Shown piece by piece: positions 1-6,844 of a stretch of DNA of 15,857 nucleotides (position 1 is its first letter; each line of letters starts with the position of its first letter). Under the pieces are notes generated by a model. The model was not told the origin of the DNA. It saw nothing but the letters and a program-made list of their open reading frames with translations, and ran no database searches. A program made the position numbers and the translations under genes. Origin of the DNA: Fimenecus sp052273845 (GTDB lineage: Bacteria; Bacillota; Clostridia; Oscillospirales; Acutalibacteraceae); assembly GCA_052273845.1 (NCBI GenBank), contig DAVZHM010000041.1:1-15857 (forward strand), written 5' to 3'.

Positions 1-76
1 GGTGTTTCTTTCGTTTGCCGATGTGCAAAAATACATAGAAAGCACGAATCATACCGTGCGGTTTATCAAAGTATGA
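1..76 (+). CDS. 3' end of an unidentified protein (partial)
   Basis: An open frame enters from the left edge and ends at TGA 74-76, giving about 24 residues that end VRFIKV. The stop overlaps the hemW start codon in the arrangement ATGA, as seen at other junctions in this window, which supports it being a real upstream gene translationally coupled to hemW. hemW has no convincing ribosome binding site of its own, in keeping with coupling. The visible tail does not resemble the C-terminus of LepA, a common hemW neighbour in Bacillota. I do not recognise the family, and too little is visible to name it. Confidence 0.5.
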   Translation, partial: VFLSFADVQKYIESTNHTVRFIKV

Positions 77-1173
77 GCGCGCCCATCGGTTTATATTTGC
101 ACGTGCCGTTTTGCCGTTCTAAATGCCCGTACTGCGATTTTTATTCGTTCCGCGGCACAGAAGAGGCAATGGACGCTTACTGTACGGCTTTACAACAAAA
201 AATTTCGGAAAGTGCGTCGGCTTTACAATGTAAAGCCGATACGCTTTACATTGGCGGCGGCACACCGTCCGTTTTGGGCGCACAGCGCCTGCAAAGCCTT
301 GTAAATCAAGCAAAACAGGACTTTTTGACGGAAAACGCCGAGGTGACCGTGGAGTGCAATCCGCATACACTTTCGCCCGATTTCTTTCTGCGCCTTGCAG
401 AAGTCGGCGTAAACCGTATTTCTTTGGGATTGCAGTCCGCCGTGGACGAAGAACGCCGCATTTTGGGCAGACTTTCGACCAAAAACGAGGTCGAAACGGT
501 TGTGCACGCGGCACAAAATGCAGGCATACAAAATATTTCGTTGGATGTGATGCTCGGCATCCCGAAGCAAACCAAGCAGTCGCTTCGCGAAACGCTTTCG
601 TTTTGTCTTTCGCTCGGCGTACCGCACATCAGCGCGTATATTCTGAAATTAGAAGAAAATACGCTCTTTTATAAACGCCGTGCGCAATACGCGTTCCCCA
701 ACGATGACCAAACCGCCGATTTGTATTTGCAAATGTGCGAAACGCTTGAAAACGCGGGGCTGTTGCAGTACGAAATCTCGAATTTTGCAAAGCCGGGGCA
801 AGAAAGCCGCCACAATTTGAAATATTGGCATTGTCAGGATTATTTGGGACTCGGCCCCGCGGCACATTCGTTTCTTTTCGGGAAACGGTTTTATTTCGAC
901 CGCGATTTTGAAGGATTTTTGCAAGGGAACGCACCGATTCCCGACGGCGAAGGCGGCGATTTTACGGAATACGCGATGCTCGCGCTCCGACTTTTGGAGG
1001 GCTTGCGTGAAACCGCGGTGCAAGAACGTTTCGGGCATGGTATACCGAAAGCGTTGTACGAAAAAGCCGCACCGATGGTTGCCCACGGGTTGATGACAGC
1101 GACAAAAGACGGTCTTTTCTTAACGCGAAACGGCTTTTTGGTTTCCAATGCCGTGCTTGCGGCGTTGCTGTAA
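73..1173 (+). CDS. hemW: Radical SAM heme chaperone HemW
   Basis: HemW is a cytoplasmic radical-SAM protein of the HemN/CPDH superfamily that binds heme and hands it to target proteins; it is not itself the coproporphyrinogen dehydrogenase. Visible marks: the cluster motif C14-x3-C18-x2-C21 in LHVPFCRSKCPYCDF, with Phe rather than a fourth Cys two residues on, the HemW (not HemN) pattern; the SAM-binding GGGTPS at 61-66; NRISLGLQS around 115-123; and the HemW heme-binding motif HNxxYW at residues 248-253 (HNLKYW), followed by the LGLGPAAHSF block and a HemN C-terminal domain. At 366 residues it is close to the usual 370-390. The start overlaps the upstream stop. No hairpin follows the stop, and the next gene has its own promoter. 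The old label 'oxygen-independent coproporphyrinogen III oxidase' would be a misannotation. Confidence 0.93.
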   Translation: MSAPIGLYLHVPFCRSKCPYCDFYSFRGTEEAMDAYCTALQQKISESASALQCKADTLYIGGGTPSVLGAQRLQSLVNQAKQDFLTENAEVTVECNPHTLSPDFFLRLAEVGVNRISLGLQSAVDEERRILGRLSTKNEVETVVHAAQNAGIQNISLDVMLGIPKQTKQSLRETLSFCLSLGVPHISAYILKLEENTLFYKRRAQYAFPNDDQTADLYLQMCETLENAGLLQYEISNFAKPGQESRHNLKYWHCQDYLGLGPAAHSFLFGKRFYFDRDFEGFLQGNAPIPDGEGGDFTEYAMLALRLLEGLRETAVQERFGHGIPKALYEKAAPMVAHGLMTATKDGLFLTRNGFLVSNAVLAALL

Positions 1174-1201
1174 AGCACAGCATAATGCCATAAAATACAA
1201 T

Positions 1202-1230
1202 TTGCAATTCTTTTCCCTTTATGGTATACT
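1202..1230 (+). promoter_or_regulatory. Sigma-A promoter of metA
   Basis: TTGCAA (1202-1207), a 17-base spacer and TATACT (1225-1230) form a good housekeeping promoter in the 98-base gap before metA. Transcription would begin near 1237, leaving a leader of about 35 bases. That is too short for a SAM riboswitch or T-box. Confidence 0.65.
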
Positions 1231-1271
1231 TTTAGCCTTGCAATAAATGAAAACGAAAGAAGGTGGCGCGA

Positions 1272-2189
1272 ATGCCGATTAAAATTGATGACCAACTGCC
1301 GGCGCATCACAGTTTGGAACTCGAAAATATTTTCGTAATGACCAATGACCGCGCCATGAAACAGGACATTCGCCCCTTAAAAATCATCATTTTAAATTTG
1401 ATGCCGACCAAAATCGAAACCGAAACGCAAATCCTGCGGTTATTGTCCAATTCGCCGCTGCAAGTGGAAATTGAACTTTTGCAGGTGCAGTCGCATACTT
1501 CCAAAAACACATCGCAGGCGCATATGTTGCAGTTTTACAAAACGCTTGACGATGTGCGCGACCAAAAATTTGACGGTATGATTGTCACGGGCGCGCCCGT
1601 GGAACTGATGGATTTTGAAGAAGTCGATTATTGGGAAGAACTTTGCACCATTTTCGATTGGGCGCAAACCCATGTGTATTCCACATTCAATATTTGTTGG
1701 GGCGCACAGGCGGCGCTTTACTACAAATACGGCATACCCAAGCACTTACTGCCGGAAAAGATGTTCGGCGTTTTCAAGCACAGACCGTTGGATTTGTACC
1801 ATCCGCTGCTGCGCGGCTTTTCCGATGTGTTCTGTGTGCCGCATTCCCGCCACACGGAAACGCGCAAGGAAGATATTGCGCAGGTCAAGGATTTGCAGTT
1901 GCTTTCGTATTCCGAAAAAGCGGGTGTACATTTGGTTTCGGATATGGCTTGCCGCAATTTTTACTGCACGGGGCACTGCGAATATGACAGCGATACGCTT
2001 GCACGCGAATATTTCCGTGATTTGCAAAAGGGGCTGGATATCAAAATGCCTGAAAATTATTTCCCCGACAACGACCCCAAAAAAACGCCGCTGATTACAT
2101 GGCGTGGGGCAGGCAGTTTGCTGTTCCAAAACTGGCTGAATTACTTTGTCTATCAGCGCACACCGTATGAATTGAGCGCCATTAAATAA
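1272..2189 (+). CDS. metA: Homoserine O-acetyltransferase (MetA family)
   Basis: This enzyme acylates L-homoserine in the first committed step of methionine synthesis. The ATG at 1272 is preferred over an in-frame GTG at 1263 because AGGTGG (1261-1266) lies five bases before the ATG and covers the GTG. From this start the protein has 305 residues, the family length, and numbering matches characterised MetA proteins: catalytic Cys142 in NICWGAQAAL, and His235 and Glu237 in CTGHCEYDS. Residue 111, in TGAPVE, is Glu. In the Bacillus cereus enzyme Glu111 selects acetyl-CoA, whereas Gly111 (as in E. coli) selects succinyl-CoA, so the acetyl donor is predicted although the family is often named succinyltransferase. 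The gene has its own promoter and a hairpin terminator, so it looks monocistronic. No methionine-responsive leader is visible. Confidence 0.95.
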   Translation: MPIKIDDQLPAHHSLELENIFVMTNDRAMKQDIRPLKIIILNLMPTKIETETQILRLLSNSPLQVEIELLQVQSHTSKNTSQAHMLQFYKTLDDVRDQKFDGMIVTGAPVELMDFEEVDYWEELCTIFDWAQTHVYSTFNICWGAQAALYYKYGIPKHLLPEKMFGVFKHRPLDLYHPLLRGFSDVFCVPHSRHTETRKEDIAQVKDLQLLSYSEKAGVHLVSDMACRNFYCTGHCEYDSDTLAREYFRDLQKGLDIKMPENYFPDNDPKKTPLITWRGAGSLLFQNWLNYFVYQRTPYELSAIK

Positions 2190-2199
2190 CAAAACAGTA

Positions 2200-2237
2200 A
2201 AAAATCCCGTCTCCGAAAATTCGGAGACGGGATTTTT
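2200..2237. terminator. Bidirectional intrinsic terminator between metA and the alcohol dehydrogenase
   Basis: Perfect inverted repeat with arms 2200-2217 and 2220-2237. The core is TCCCGTCTCCGAA paired with TTCGGAGACGGGA, and an A-run on the left and a T-run on the right give a U-tract on either strand. It lies between the converging metA (ends 2189) and the dehydrogenase (ends 2245) and can serve both. Confidence 0.9.
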
Positions 2238-2244
2238 ATGGTTC

Positions 2245-3354
2245 TTATTTCAAAAACAATTCTTTCAAAACCTGTTCTGCCTCGGCGGGATTGTACCCGC
2301 CGGGGGAGTTTGTAAAGTTTTTCAGGTTCTGCCACCGTTCGCAGTAGGCGGCGATTTGTGCTTCGGTCATCGAAATCCCCGAAAGGTCGGTCAGCGTGTA
2401 AATCACTTTTTCAAATTCGGGGTAATTGGTGCCGAGCATTGAGAAAAATTCCATGGCAAGCGCGTTTTTGAATTCCATACCGCGTTTTACATATGCGGGC
2501 ATAAACGCCGCGCACGCCCTGCCGTGGGGAAGCGCGAAATCTTCGGTGAGCGCATATCCCATACCGTGCGGGAACCCCGCACCGCAAATGTTCAGTTCCA
2601 TACCCGCGTAAAGCGAAGCGTAATACAGTTCGTCGCGCGCATCCTCGTTTGGCAGTTCGCCCGTTTCGTAAAATGCTTTTAAATGTTGCCACAACACGGG
2701 GATTGCCTTTTCCCCGAACAGTTTCGCCACATCGTCCAATCGGTTGGAAAACCACCCTTCCACCGCGTGCGCAAACGCGTCAAGCGCCGTGGAAACCGTC
2801 ACAGGGTAGGGAACGGAGTAGGTGTATTTCGGATCGGCAAAGGCGACTTTTGCGTAAAAATCCTTGCCGCTGACGCTTTGTTTCCTGCCGTTTTCGCGCG
2901 TCAAAACCGAAACGCCCGTGACTTCACTGCCTGTGCCTGCCGTGGTGCCGACCAAAATTAACGGCAACGGCTCAAACATATAGTCGTAATCGTATATTCC
3001 TTCTGCCGTCAGGGTTTTGTTGGCGGCATATACCGCAATCGCTTTGGCGGAATCGAGTGCCGAACCGCCGCCGATGCCGACAATAAAATCGACCTCAAAA
3101 TCGCGGGCAAGTTGCCCTGCACGGTGGCAATCTGCCGCGGCAGGATTTGGCTGTACCTCGTCAAATACGGTCACTTCTATATCGTTCGCATTGAGCAATG
3201 CGCACACATCGTCCATTGCACCGCTTTTCTTGGCGGAACTGCCGCCCGTGACAAGCATACACTTTTTGCCGTATTGCGAAAAAATATCCGCGTGTTTTTC
3301 CAAGGCGTTTTTGCCGCCGAAAACCCGAACGGGCATATAAAAATTGAAATCCAT
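2245..3354 (-). CDS. Iron-containing alcohol dehydrogenase (group III)
   Basis: A 369-residue member of the Fe-ADH/DHQS-like superfamily, which interconverts aldehydes or ketones and alcohols with NAD(P)H in the cytoplasm. The N-terminal nucleotide-binding half carries VTGGSS (35-40) and the GGGS-x2-D-x2-K motif (GGGSALDSAK, 95-104), followed by TTAGTGSEVT (137-146). The C-terminal helical half supplies the metal ligands D192, H196 (DAFAH), H263 (FPHGMGYAL) and H277 (LPHGRA), so the enzyme looks catalytically intact. It resembles NAD(P)H-dependent butanol dehydrogenase-like members, but substrate and cofactor cannot be read from sequence. The start is supported by AGAGGTGA seven bases upstream (plus-strand 3361-3370). 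The gene is transcribed alone, divergently from the apbE-rnf operon; both concern reduced nicotinamide or ferredoxin, so shared redox control is conceivable. Confidence 0.9.
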   Translation of the reverse strand: MDFNFYMPVRVFGGKNALEKHADIFSQYGKKCMLVTGGSSAKKSGAMDDVCALLNANDIEVTVFDEVQPNPAAADCHRAGQLARDFEVDFIVGIGGGSALDSAKAIAVYAANKTLTAEGIYDYDYMFEPLPLILVGTTAGTGSEVTGVSVLTRENGRKQSVSGKDFYAKVAFADPKYTYSVPYPVTVSTALDAFAHAVEGWFSNRLDDVAKLFGEKAIPVLWQHLKAFYETGELPNEDARDELYYASLYAGMELNICGAGFPHGMGYALTEDFALPHGRACAAFMPAYVKRGMEFKNALAMEFFSMLGTNYPEFEKVIYTLTDLSGISMTEAQIAAYCERWQNLKNFTNSPGGYNPAEAEQVLKELFLK

Positions 3355-3376
3355 AAACGATTCACCTCTAAAAAAT

Positions 3377-3406
3377 ATTGTAGCAGTATTCCTATAAGAA
3401 TTGCAA
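3377..3406 (-). promoter_or_regulatory. Candidate promoter of the alcohol dehydrogenase
   Basis: Read on the minus strand, TTGCAA (3406-3401), an 18-base spacer and TACAAT (3382-3377) lie just upstream of the ribosome binding site. The leader would be under 25 bases. Spacer length is at the upper limit, so this is a moderate call. Confidence 0.4.
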
Positions 3407-3445
3407 CAAGTTTTTTTCTCAAATTTTACAAAATCCTGTAAGATA

Positions 3446-3463
3446 TTGACATTTTTTAAACAA
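3446..3463. promoter_or_regulatory. Weak Rex-like palindrome between the ADH and rnf promoters
   Basis: The 18-base stretch TTGACATTTTTTAAACAA keeps the outer TTG...CAA half-sites of the Rex operator consensus TTGTTAA-N4-TTAACAA and matches 10 of its 14 defined positions. It ends three bases before the -35 of the apbE-rnf promoter. Rex senses the NADH/NAD+ ratio in Bacillota and commonly controls alcohol dehydrogenase and electron-transfer genes. An A/T-rich chance match is a real alternative. Confidence 0.25.
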
Positions 3464-3466
3464 TTC

Positions 3467-3495
3467 TTGCAGTGAAAGCGGTTTTATTGTATAGT
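3467..3495 (+). promoter_or_regulatory. Sigma-A promoter of the apbE-rnf operon
   Basis: TTGCAG (3467-3472), a 17-base spacer and TATAGT (3490-3495). Transcription would start near 3502, giving a roughly 37-base A/T-rich leader before the TTG start of apbE. Confidence 0.55.
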
Positions 3496-3538
3496 TATAG
3501 TATATATAAATATAGATTGAGTATAGGCGGCGTGGGCA

Positions 3539-4597
3539 TTGCGAAAAAATCTCGGAAAACTGCATATTTCGGTGTTCTGCCTGCTTTTTATATTGCTGTT
3601 CACGGGCTGCTCGGCTTTTCAAACCGCACCCGTGCAAAAAAGCACGGTGGCGATGGGTTCGGCAGTTACGGTCAAACTGTATTCCGACAATCCCGAAACG
3701 GCAAACGCACAGGCGCAAGCGGCGCTCGATGCGATTTCGGCGCTCGACACAAAAGTGCTTTCCAAATCGGTTGAAACTTCGGAATTGTATAGATTAAACG
3801 CGTCCGAATCGCCCGAAACCCTCACAAAAGTCAGCCTCGAACTGTTTTCTTCGCTGTGGAAAACCAAAGAAATTTACAGCCGCAGCGAAAGCAAAGCATC
3901 GTTGGCTTCGGGCGCGCTTACCGAACTTTGGGGCATAGATACCGAAGATTTTCGTGTGCCGACCGACCGGGAAATCACGGCGGCAAAGGCGCTGTGCTCG
4001 GACGAAACCGTGACCCTTACAGAGGACGGTTGTGTGGCATTTCAAAAAGGGCAGAAACTGAACCTCGGCTCTGTCGGCAAGGGGATTGCCTGCGACAAAG
4101 CAGCGGCGGTGCTTGCGGAAAACGGTTTTTCAAGCGAAAAATCGGGCGCAGTGATAAGCGTCGGCGGGAGCCTCGCGCTTGTGGGAAGTCCCGAAAAAGG
4201 GGAACGGTTCACCGTCGGTGTGCGCAATCCGTTCGGGGCACAAACCGAGTATTTCGCCACATTGAAAACCGACGCGTGTTTTCTTTCGACTTCGGGCAGT
4301 TATGAAAAGAAATTCGAGCAAAACGGCACGGTCTACCATCATCTGTTGGATTTGACCACGGGGTACCCCGCAAAAACCGACTTGTGCGCGGTGACCGTCA
4401 AAGCGAAAACCGGCTTGCAAAGCGATGCGCTTTCCACGCTTTGCTTTTTATTGGGGCAGGAAAAATCTCTGCCGATTTTACAAGAATACAGCGCCGAAGC
4501 GGTGTTTGTATATACCGACAAATCCGTCTTTGCAACAAGCGGCATTTATCACGATTTGCAGTTGACCGATAGCGGTTTTACCTTGGAGGCAATATGA
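3539..4597 (+). CDS. apbE: FAD:protein FMN transferase, lipoprotein (ApbE)
   Basis: ApbE moves FMN from FAD onto Thr/Ser of target proteins outside the membrane, in particular RnfG and RnfD. The 352-residue protein opens with a lipoprotein signal: positive MRKNLGK, a hydrophobic stretch and the lipobox LFTGC with Cys24 as predicted lipidated residue. Family blocks follow in order: AMGSAVTV (38-45), LNLGSVGKGIACD (174-186), VISVGGSLALVG (205-216), LSTSGSYE (249-256), HHLLDLTTGYP (267-277) and SDALST (295-300), whose D296 and T300 match the Mg2+-binding D-x3-T. The start is TTG at 3539: an in-frame TAG lies at 3524, no ATG precedes the signal peptide, and AGGCGG lies eight bases upstream. It is first in the operon and overlaps the next gene by ATGA. 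Being cotranscribed with rnf strongly suggests it flavinylates the Rnf subunits. Confidence 0.93.
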   Translation: MRKNLGKLHISVFCLLFILLFTGCSAFQTAPVQKSTVAMGSAVTVKLYSDNPETANAQAQAALDAISALDTKVLSKSVETSELYRLNASESPETLTKVSLELFSSLWKTKEIYSRSESKASLASGALTELWGIDTEDFRVPTDREITAAKALCSDETVTLTEDGCVAFQKGQKLNLGSVGKGIACDKAAAVLAENGFSSEKSGAVISVGGSLALVGSPEKGERFTVGVRNPFGAQTEYFATLKTDACFLSTSGSYEKKFEQNGTVYHHLLDLTTGYPAKTDLCAVTVKAKTGLQSDALSTLCFLLGQEKSLPILQEYSAEAVFVYTDKSVFATSGIYHDLQLTDSGFTLEAI

Positions 4598-4971
4598 AGC
4601 GAAAATGGATTTCCAAAGCGGACATCGCGGTGCTTCTTTCGTTGCTTCTTATTTGCGGCGGATTGTATTTTGCGCGCGTGTTCCCAAAAGATGATGCGGC
4701 TGTTGCCGAAGTGACAATCGGCGGCGAAACGGTTTTGGAATTGGATTTGCAAAACGCGGTGGAACGCCAAACCTACACTTTAGAGAACGGCGTAACATTG
4801 GTTGCAGAAAATCATACGGTATCGTTTCTTTCGGCGGATTGCCCCGATGCGGTTTGCGTGCGAACGGGTGCGCTCCGAAACGCCGGCGATGTTGCGGCGT
4901 GCGTGCCGTATGAAACCGTGGTTTGCGTGAAAGGAGAGAGCCGTCAGCAATTAGACGGCATCACCTATTAG
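4594..4971 (+). CDS. Membrane-anchored NusG domain II protein
   Basis: A 125-residue protein with one N-terminal membrane anchor (about residues 10-28) and an extracytoplasmic NusG_II-type domain of mainly beta character. Despite the name this family is not a transcription factor; such proteins are repeatedly found beside ApbE and Rnf genes in Clostridia and are thought to belong to extracytosolic redox chemistry. The conserved cysteines are present: C83 and C88 in CPDAVC, C103 in AACVPYE, and C111. They could form disulfides or take part in redox work, but no function is established. It overlaps apbE by four bases. AAAGGAGAG near its 3' end probably serves the next gene (see the hairpin at 4932-4974). 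Confidence 0.8.
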   Translation: MKRKWISKADIAVLLSLLLICGGLYFARVFPKDDAAVAEVTIGGETVLELDLQNAVERQTYTLENGVTLVAENHTVSFLSADCPDAVCVRTGALRNAGDVAACVPYETVVCVKGESRQQLDGITY

Positions 4972-4974
4972 TTT
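4932..4974 (+). promoter_or_regulatory. Distant Shine-Dalgarno with an intervening hairpin before the Gx protein gene
   Basis: AGGAGAG at 4932-4938 is the only good ribosome binding site before the ATG at 4975, yet it is 36 bases away. Between them GCCGTC (4940-4945) pairs with GACGGC (4954-4959) around an eight-base loop. Folding would shorten the effective distance to about 16 bases. All of it lies within the 3' end of the preceding coding sequence, so coding chance or simple coupling from the stop at 4969-4971 remains possible. Confidence 0.3.
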
Positions 4975-5505
4975 ATGAAGCAGAAAACATACAAAATCGC
5001 CCTTTTGGGGATGCTCTCGGCTGCGGCGATGGTGCTTTCGTATTTGGAAAGCCTGTTGCCGACCGCGTTTTTGCCGCCCGGCGCAAAACCGGGATTTTCC
5101 AATCTCGTCAATATGTTTGCCGCAAGCGCGCTCGGGTTGCCGTCCGCACTCGGCATTGCAATTTTAAAAGCGTGCTTTGCAGGGATTATGCGCGGCGGAA
5201 CCTCGTTTTTTATGAGCCTTTGCGGCGGACTTCTCAGTACGCTTGCAATGTACTTTTTGTTGCGGTATGCGAAGCGTTTGGGCTTTGTCGGCATCGGCAT
5301 TTTATCTGCCGTTTGCCACAACGCGGGGCAGTTGCTTGTTGCCGCGGTACTTGTCGGAAACGCTTCCGTGCTCGGCTACGCGCCCGTGCTTTTGCTGTGT
5401 GCGCTTATAGCGGGTGCGCTTACCGGTCTTATTTTTCGGGCGGTTTTGCCTGTCTTAACCAAAGCAACCGAATCTTTTATAAAGCAGCAAAACAGAAAGG
5501 AGTAA
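4975..5505 (+). CDS. Gx transporter family membrane protein (heptaprenyl diphosphate synthase component I-like)
   Basis: A 176-residue integral membrane protein with about five hydrophobic segments. It belongs to the family long labelled 'heptaprenyl diphosphate synthase component I', later called Gx transporter, and looks like the S-component of an ECF importer. Supporting blocks are ESLLPTAFLPPGAKPGFSN (family-typical PG-K-PG-SN near residues 25-43), MFAASALGLPSALGI, and the CFAGIMRGGTSFFMSLCGG segment. No prenyl-synthase DDxxD motif is present, so the enzyme name should not be used. It follows the NusG_II gene by three bases and precedes rnfC by four. The pairing with apbE suggests supply of a flavin-related or redox substrate, but that is inference; the ligand is unknown. 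Confidence 0.78.
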   Translation: MKQKTYKIALLGMLSAAAMVLSYLESLLPTAFLPPGAKPGFSNLVNMFAASALGLPSALGIAILKACFAGIMRGGTSFFMSLCGGLLSTLAMYFLLRYAKRLGFVGIGILSAVCHNAGQLLVAAVLVGNASVLGYAPVLLLCALIAGALTGLIFRAVLPVLTKATESFIKQQNRKE

Positions 5506-5509
5506 CTTT

Positions 5510-6844
5510 ATGCACTCTGAAATTATAAAGCCGAAGAAAAAAGTGCGCGGCGGTGTTGCGGTTTCGCATGAAAAGCATACAAAAGATATGCCCGTTAAGC
5601 GAATTCCCGCACCCGAAACGGTTACACTGCCGATGCGCCAACACATCGGCGCACCTTGTACGCCGATTGTCAAAGTCGGCGACACCGTAAAAATCGGGCA
5701 GGTGATTGGCGACAGCGACCAATATGTCAGCGCGCCGGTTCACGCAACGGTTTCGGGCAAGGTCGCGGCGGTCAAAGAGGTCAAACTCGCGTCCGGTCTT
5801 GTTTCGCAGGCGGTAATTATCGAAAACGATGGGGAACTTGCCGAAGCGGATTTCACCCCGCCGTGCATTGACACCAAGGAGGATTTCATCAAAGCCGTGC
5901 GCCAATCGGGGCTTGTGGGCTTGGGCGGCGCGGGATTCCCGACGCATGTCAAATTGAATGTCCCCGCGGACAAACAGGTTGATACTCTGATTATCAACGC
6001 GGCGGAATGTGAGCCGTACATCACCGTGGATTACCGCGAATGTATTGACAATTCGTGGGATGTCTTTAACGGCGTGCATCTGTTAAAAGATATGCTCGGC
6101 GTTTCGCGCGTGGTCATCGCTGTGGAGGACAATAAACCCGAAGCCATCAAAATCCTCAGCCGCATTGCGGAAAAAGAGGACGATGACGACAAAATCAAGG
6201 TTATGCCTTTAAAATCGAAATACCCGCAGGGCGCCGAAAAAATGATGGTGCTTTCTGCTACGGGCAGAAAAGTGCCGCCGGGGGCTTTGCCCGCCGATGT
6301 CGGTTGTGTGGTGATGAATGTGGCGTCTGCCGCGTTTATTGCACGGTATATCAAAACGGGCAAACCGTTGGTCAGCCGTTCCTTAACGGTGGACGGCTCT
6401 GCCATAGTACAGCCGCAAAATGTGCGCGTGCCCATCGGGACGGAAATTGATTATATTTTAAAGGCGTGCGGCGGTTTTAAAGCGCAACCTGAAAAAATCG
6501 TCTGCGGCGGCCCGATGATGGGTATGGCGATTGTCGATACGCACCACCCGATTTTAAAAAGCAACAATGCGCTTTTGGCGTTTGACGAGGGCGATTTGAG
6601 TGTGAAAAAAGAGACCGATTGTATTCGCTGCGGCAGATGCGCCAAAGCGTGCCCGCTCTCTTTGATGCCAACGCTGATTCACCGTTACGCCGTGGCGCGT
6701 GACGCGAAAAAATTGGAACACGCGGGGGCAACCGTTTGTATGGAATGCGGTTCTTGCGCGTATTCGTGCCCGGCAGGCAAACCCTTGGTGCAATATATGC
6801 GCCACGCAAAAGCCGTTTTAAGAGAGGAGGCGCAGAAGAAATGA
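5510..6844 (+). CDS. rnfC: Rnf electron transport complex subunit RnfC
   Basis: RnfC is the peripheral cytoplasmic subunit that binds NADH and FMN and carries two [4Fe-4S] clusters in the ferredoxin:NAD+ oxidoreductase. The 444-residue protein shows an N-terminal lipoyl-like beta domain (TPIVKVGDTVKIGQVIG, 51-67), the nucleotide/FMN-binding loop GLVGLGGAGFPTHVKL (134-149), and NAAECEPYIT (163-172). The C-terminal clusters are complete: C371-x2-C374-x2-C377-x3-C381 and C410-x2-C413-x2-C416-x3-C420. The start is set by AAAGGAG seven bases upstream. The length is typical of the clostridial form and lacks the long Ala/Lys-rich tail of enterobacterial RsxC. The stop overlaps the rnfD start (ATGA). 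Confidence 0.96.
   Translation: MHSEIIKPKKKVRGGVAVSHEKHTKDMPVKRIPAPETVTLPMRQHIGAPCTPIVKVGDTVKIGQVIGDSDQYVSAPVHATVSGKVAAVKEVKLASGLVSQAVIIENDGELAEADFTPPCIDTKEDFIKAVRQSGLVGLGGAGFPTHVKLNVPADKQVDTLIINAAECEPYITVDYRECIDNSWDVFNGVHLLKDMLGVSRVVIAVEDNKPEAIKILSRIAEKEDDDDKIKVMPLKSKYPQGAEKMMVLSATGRKVPPGALPADVGCVVMNVASAAFIARYIKTGKPLVSRSLTVDGSAIVQPQNVRVPIGTEIDYILKACGGFKAQPEKIVCGGPMMGMAIVDTHHPILKSNNALLAFDEGDLSVKKETDCIRCGRCAKACPLSLMPTLIHRYAVARDAKKLEHAGATVCMECGSCAYSCPAGKPLVQYMRHAKAVLREEAQKK

Noticed and set aside
1231..1271. SAM riboswitch or T-box before metA
   Set aside because: The promoter lies so close to the gene that the leader is only about 35 bases, and no terminator-like hairpin is present.
3446..3451. 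Perfect TTGACA as the -35 of the rnf promoter
   Set aside because: At 16-18 bases downstream there is no -10-like hexamer; TTGCAG 3467 with TATAGT 3490 fits better. The TTGACA is instead part of the Rex-like palindrome.
4923..5528. 201-codon frame overlapping the Gx protein gene
   Set aside because: The product is Arg/Cys-rich without family features, while the other frame gives a recognisable membrane protein and fits the operon spacing.
6736..6840. N-terminal extension of RnfD from an upstream in-frame ATG
   Set aside because: The extension would be read out of frame through the second RnfC cluster motif, and the ATG at 6841 has a good ribosome binding site and an RnfD-like N-terminus.
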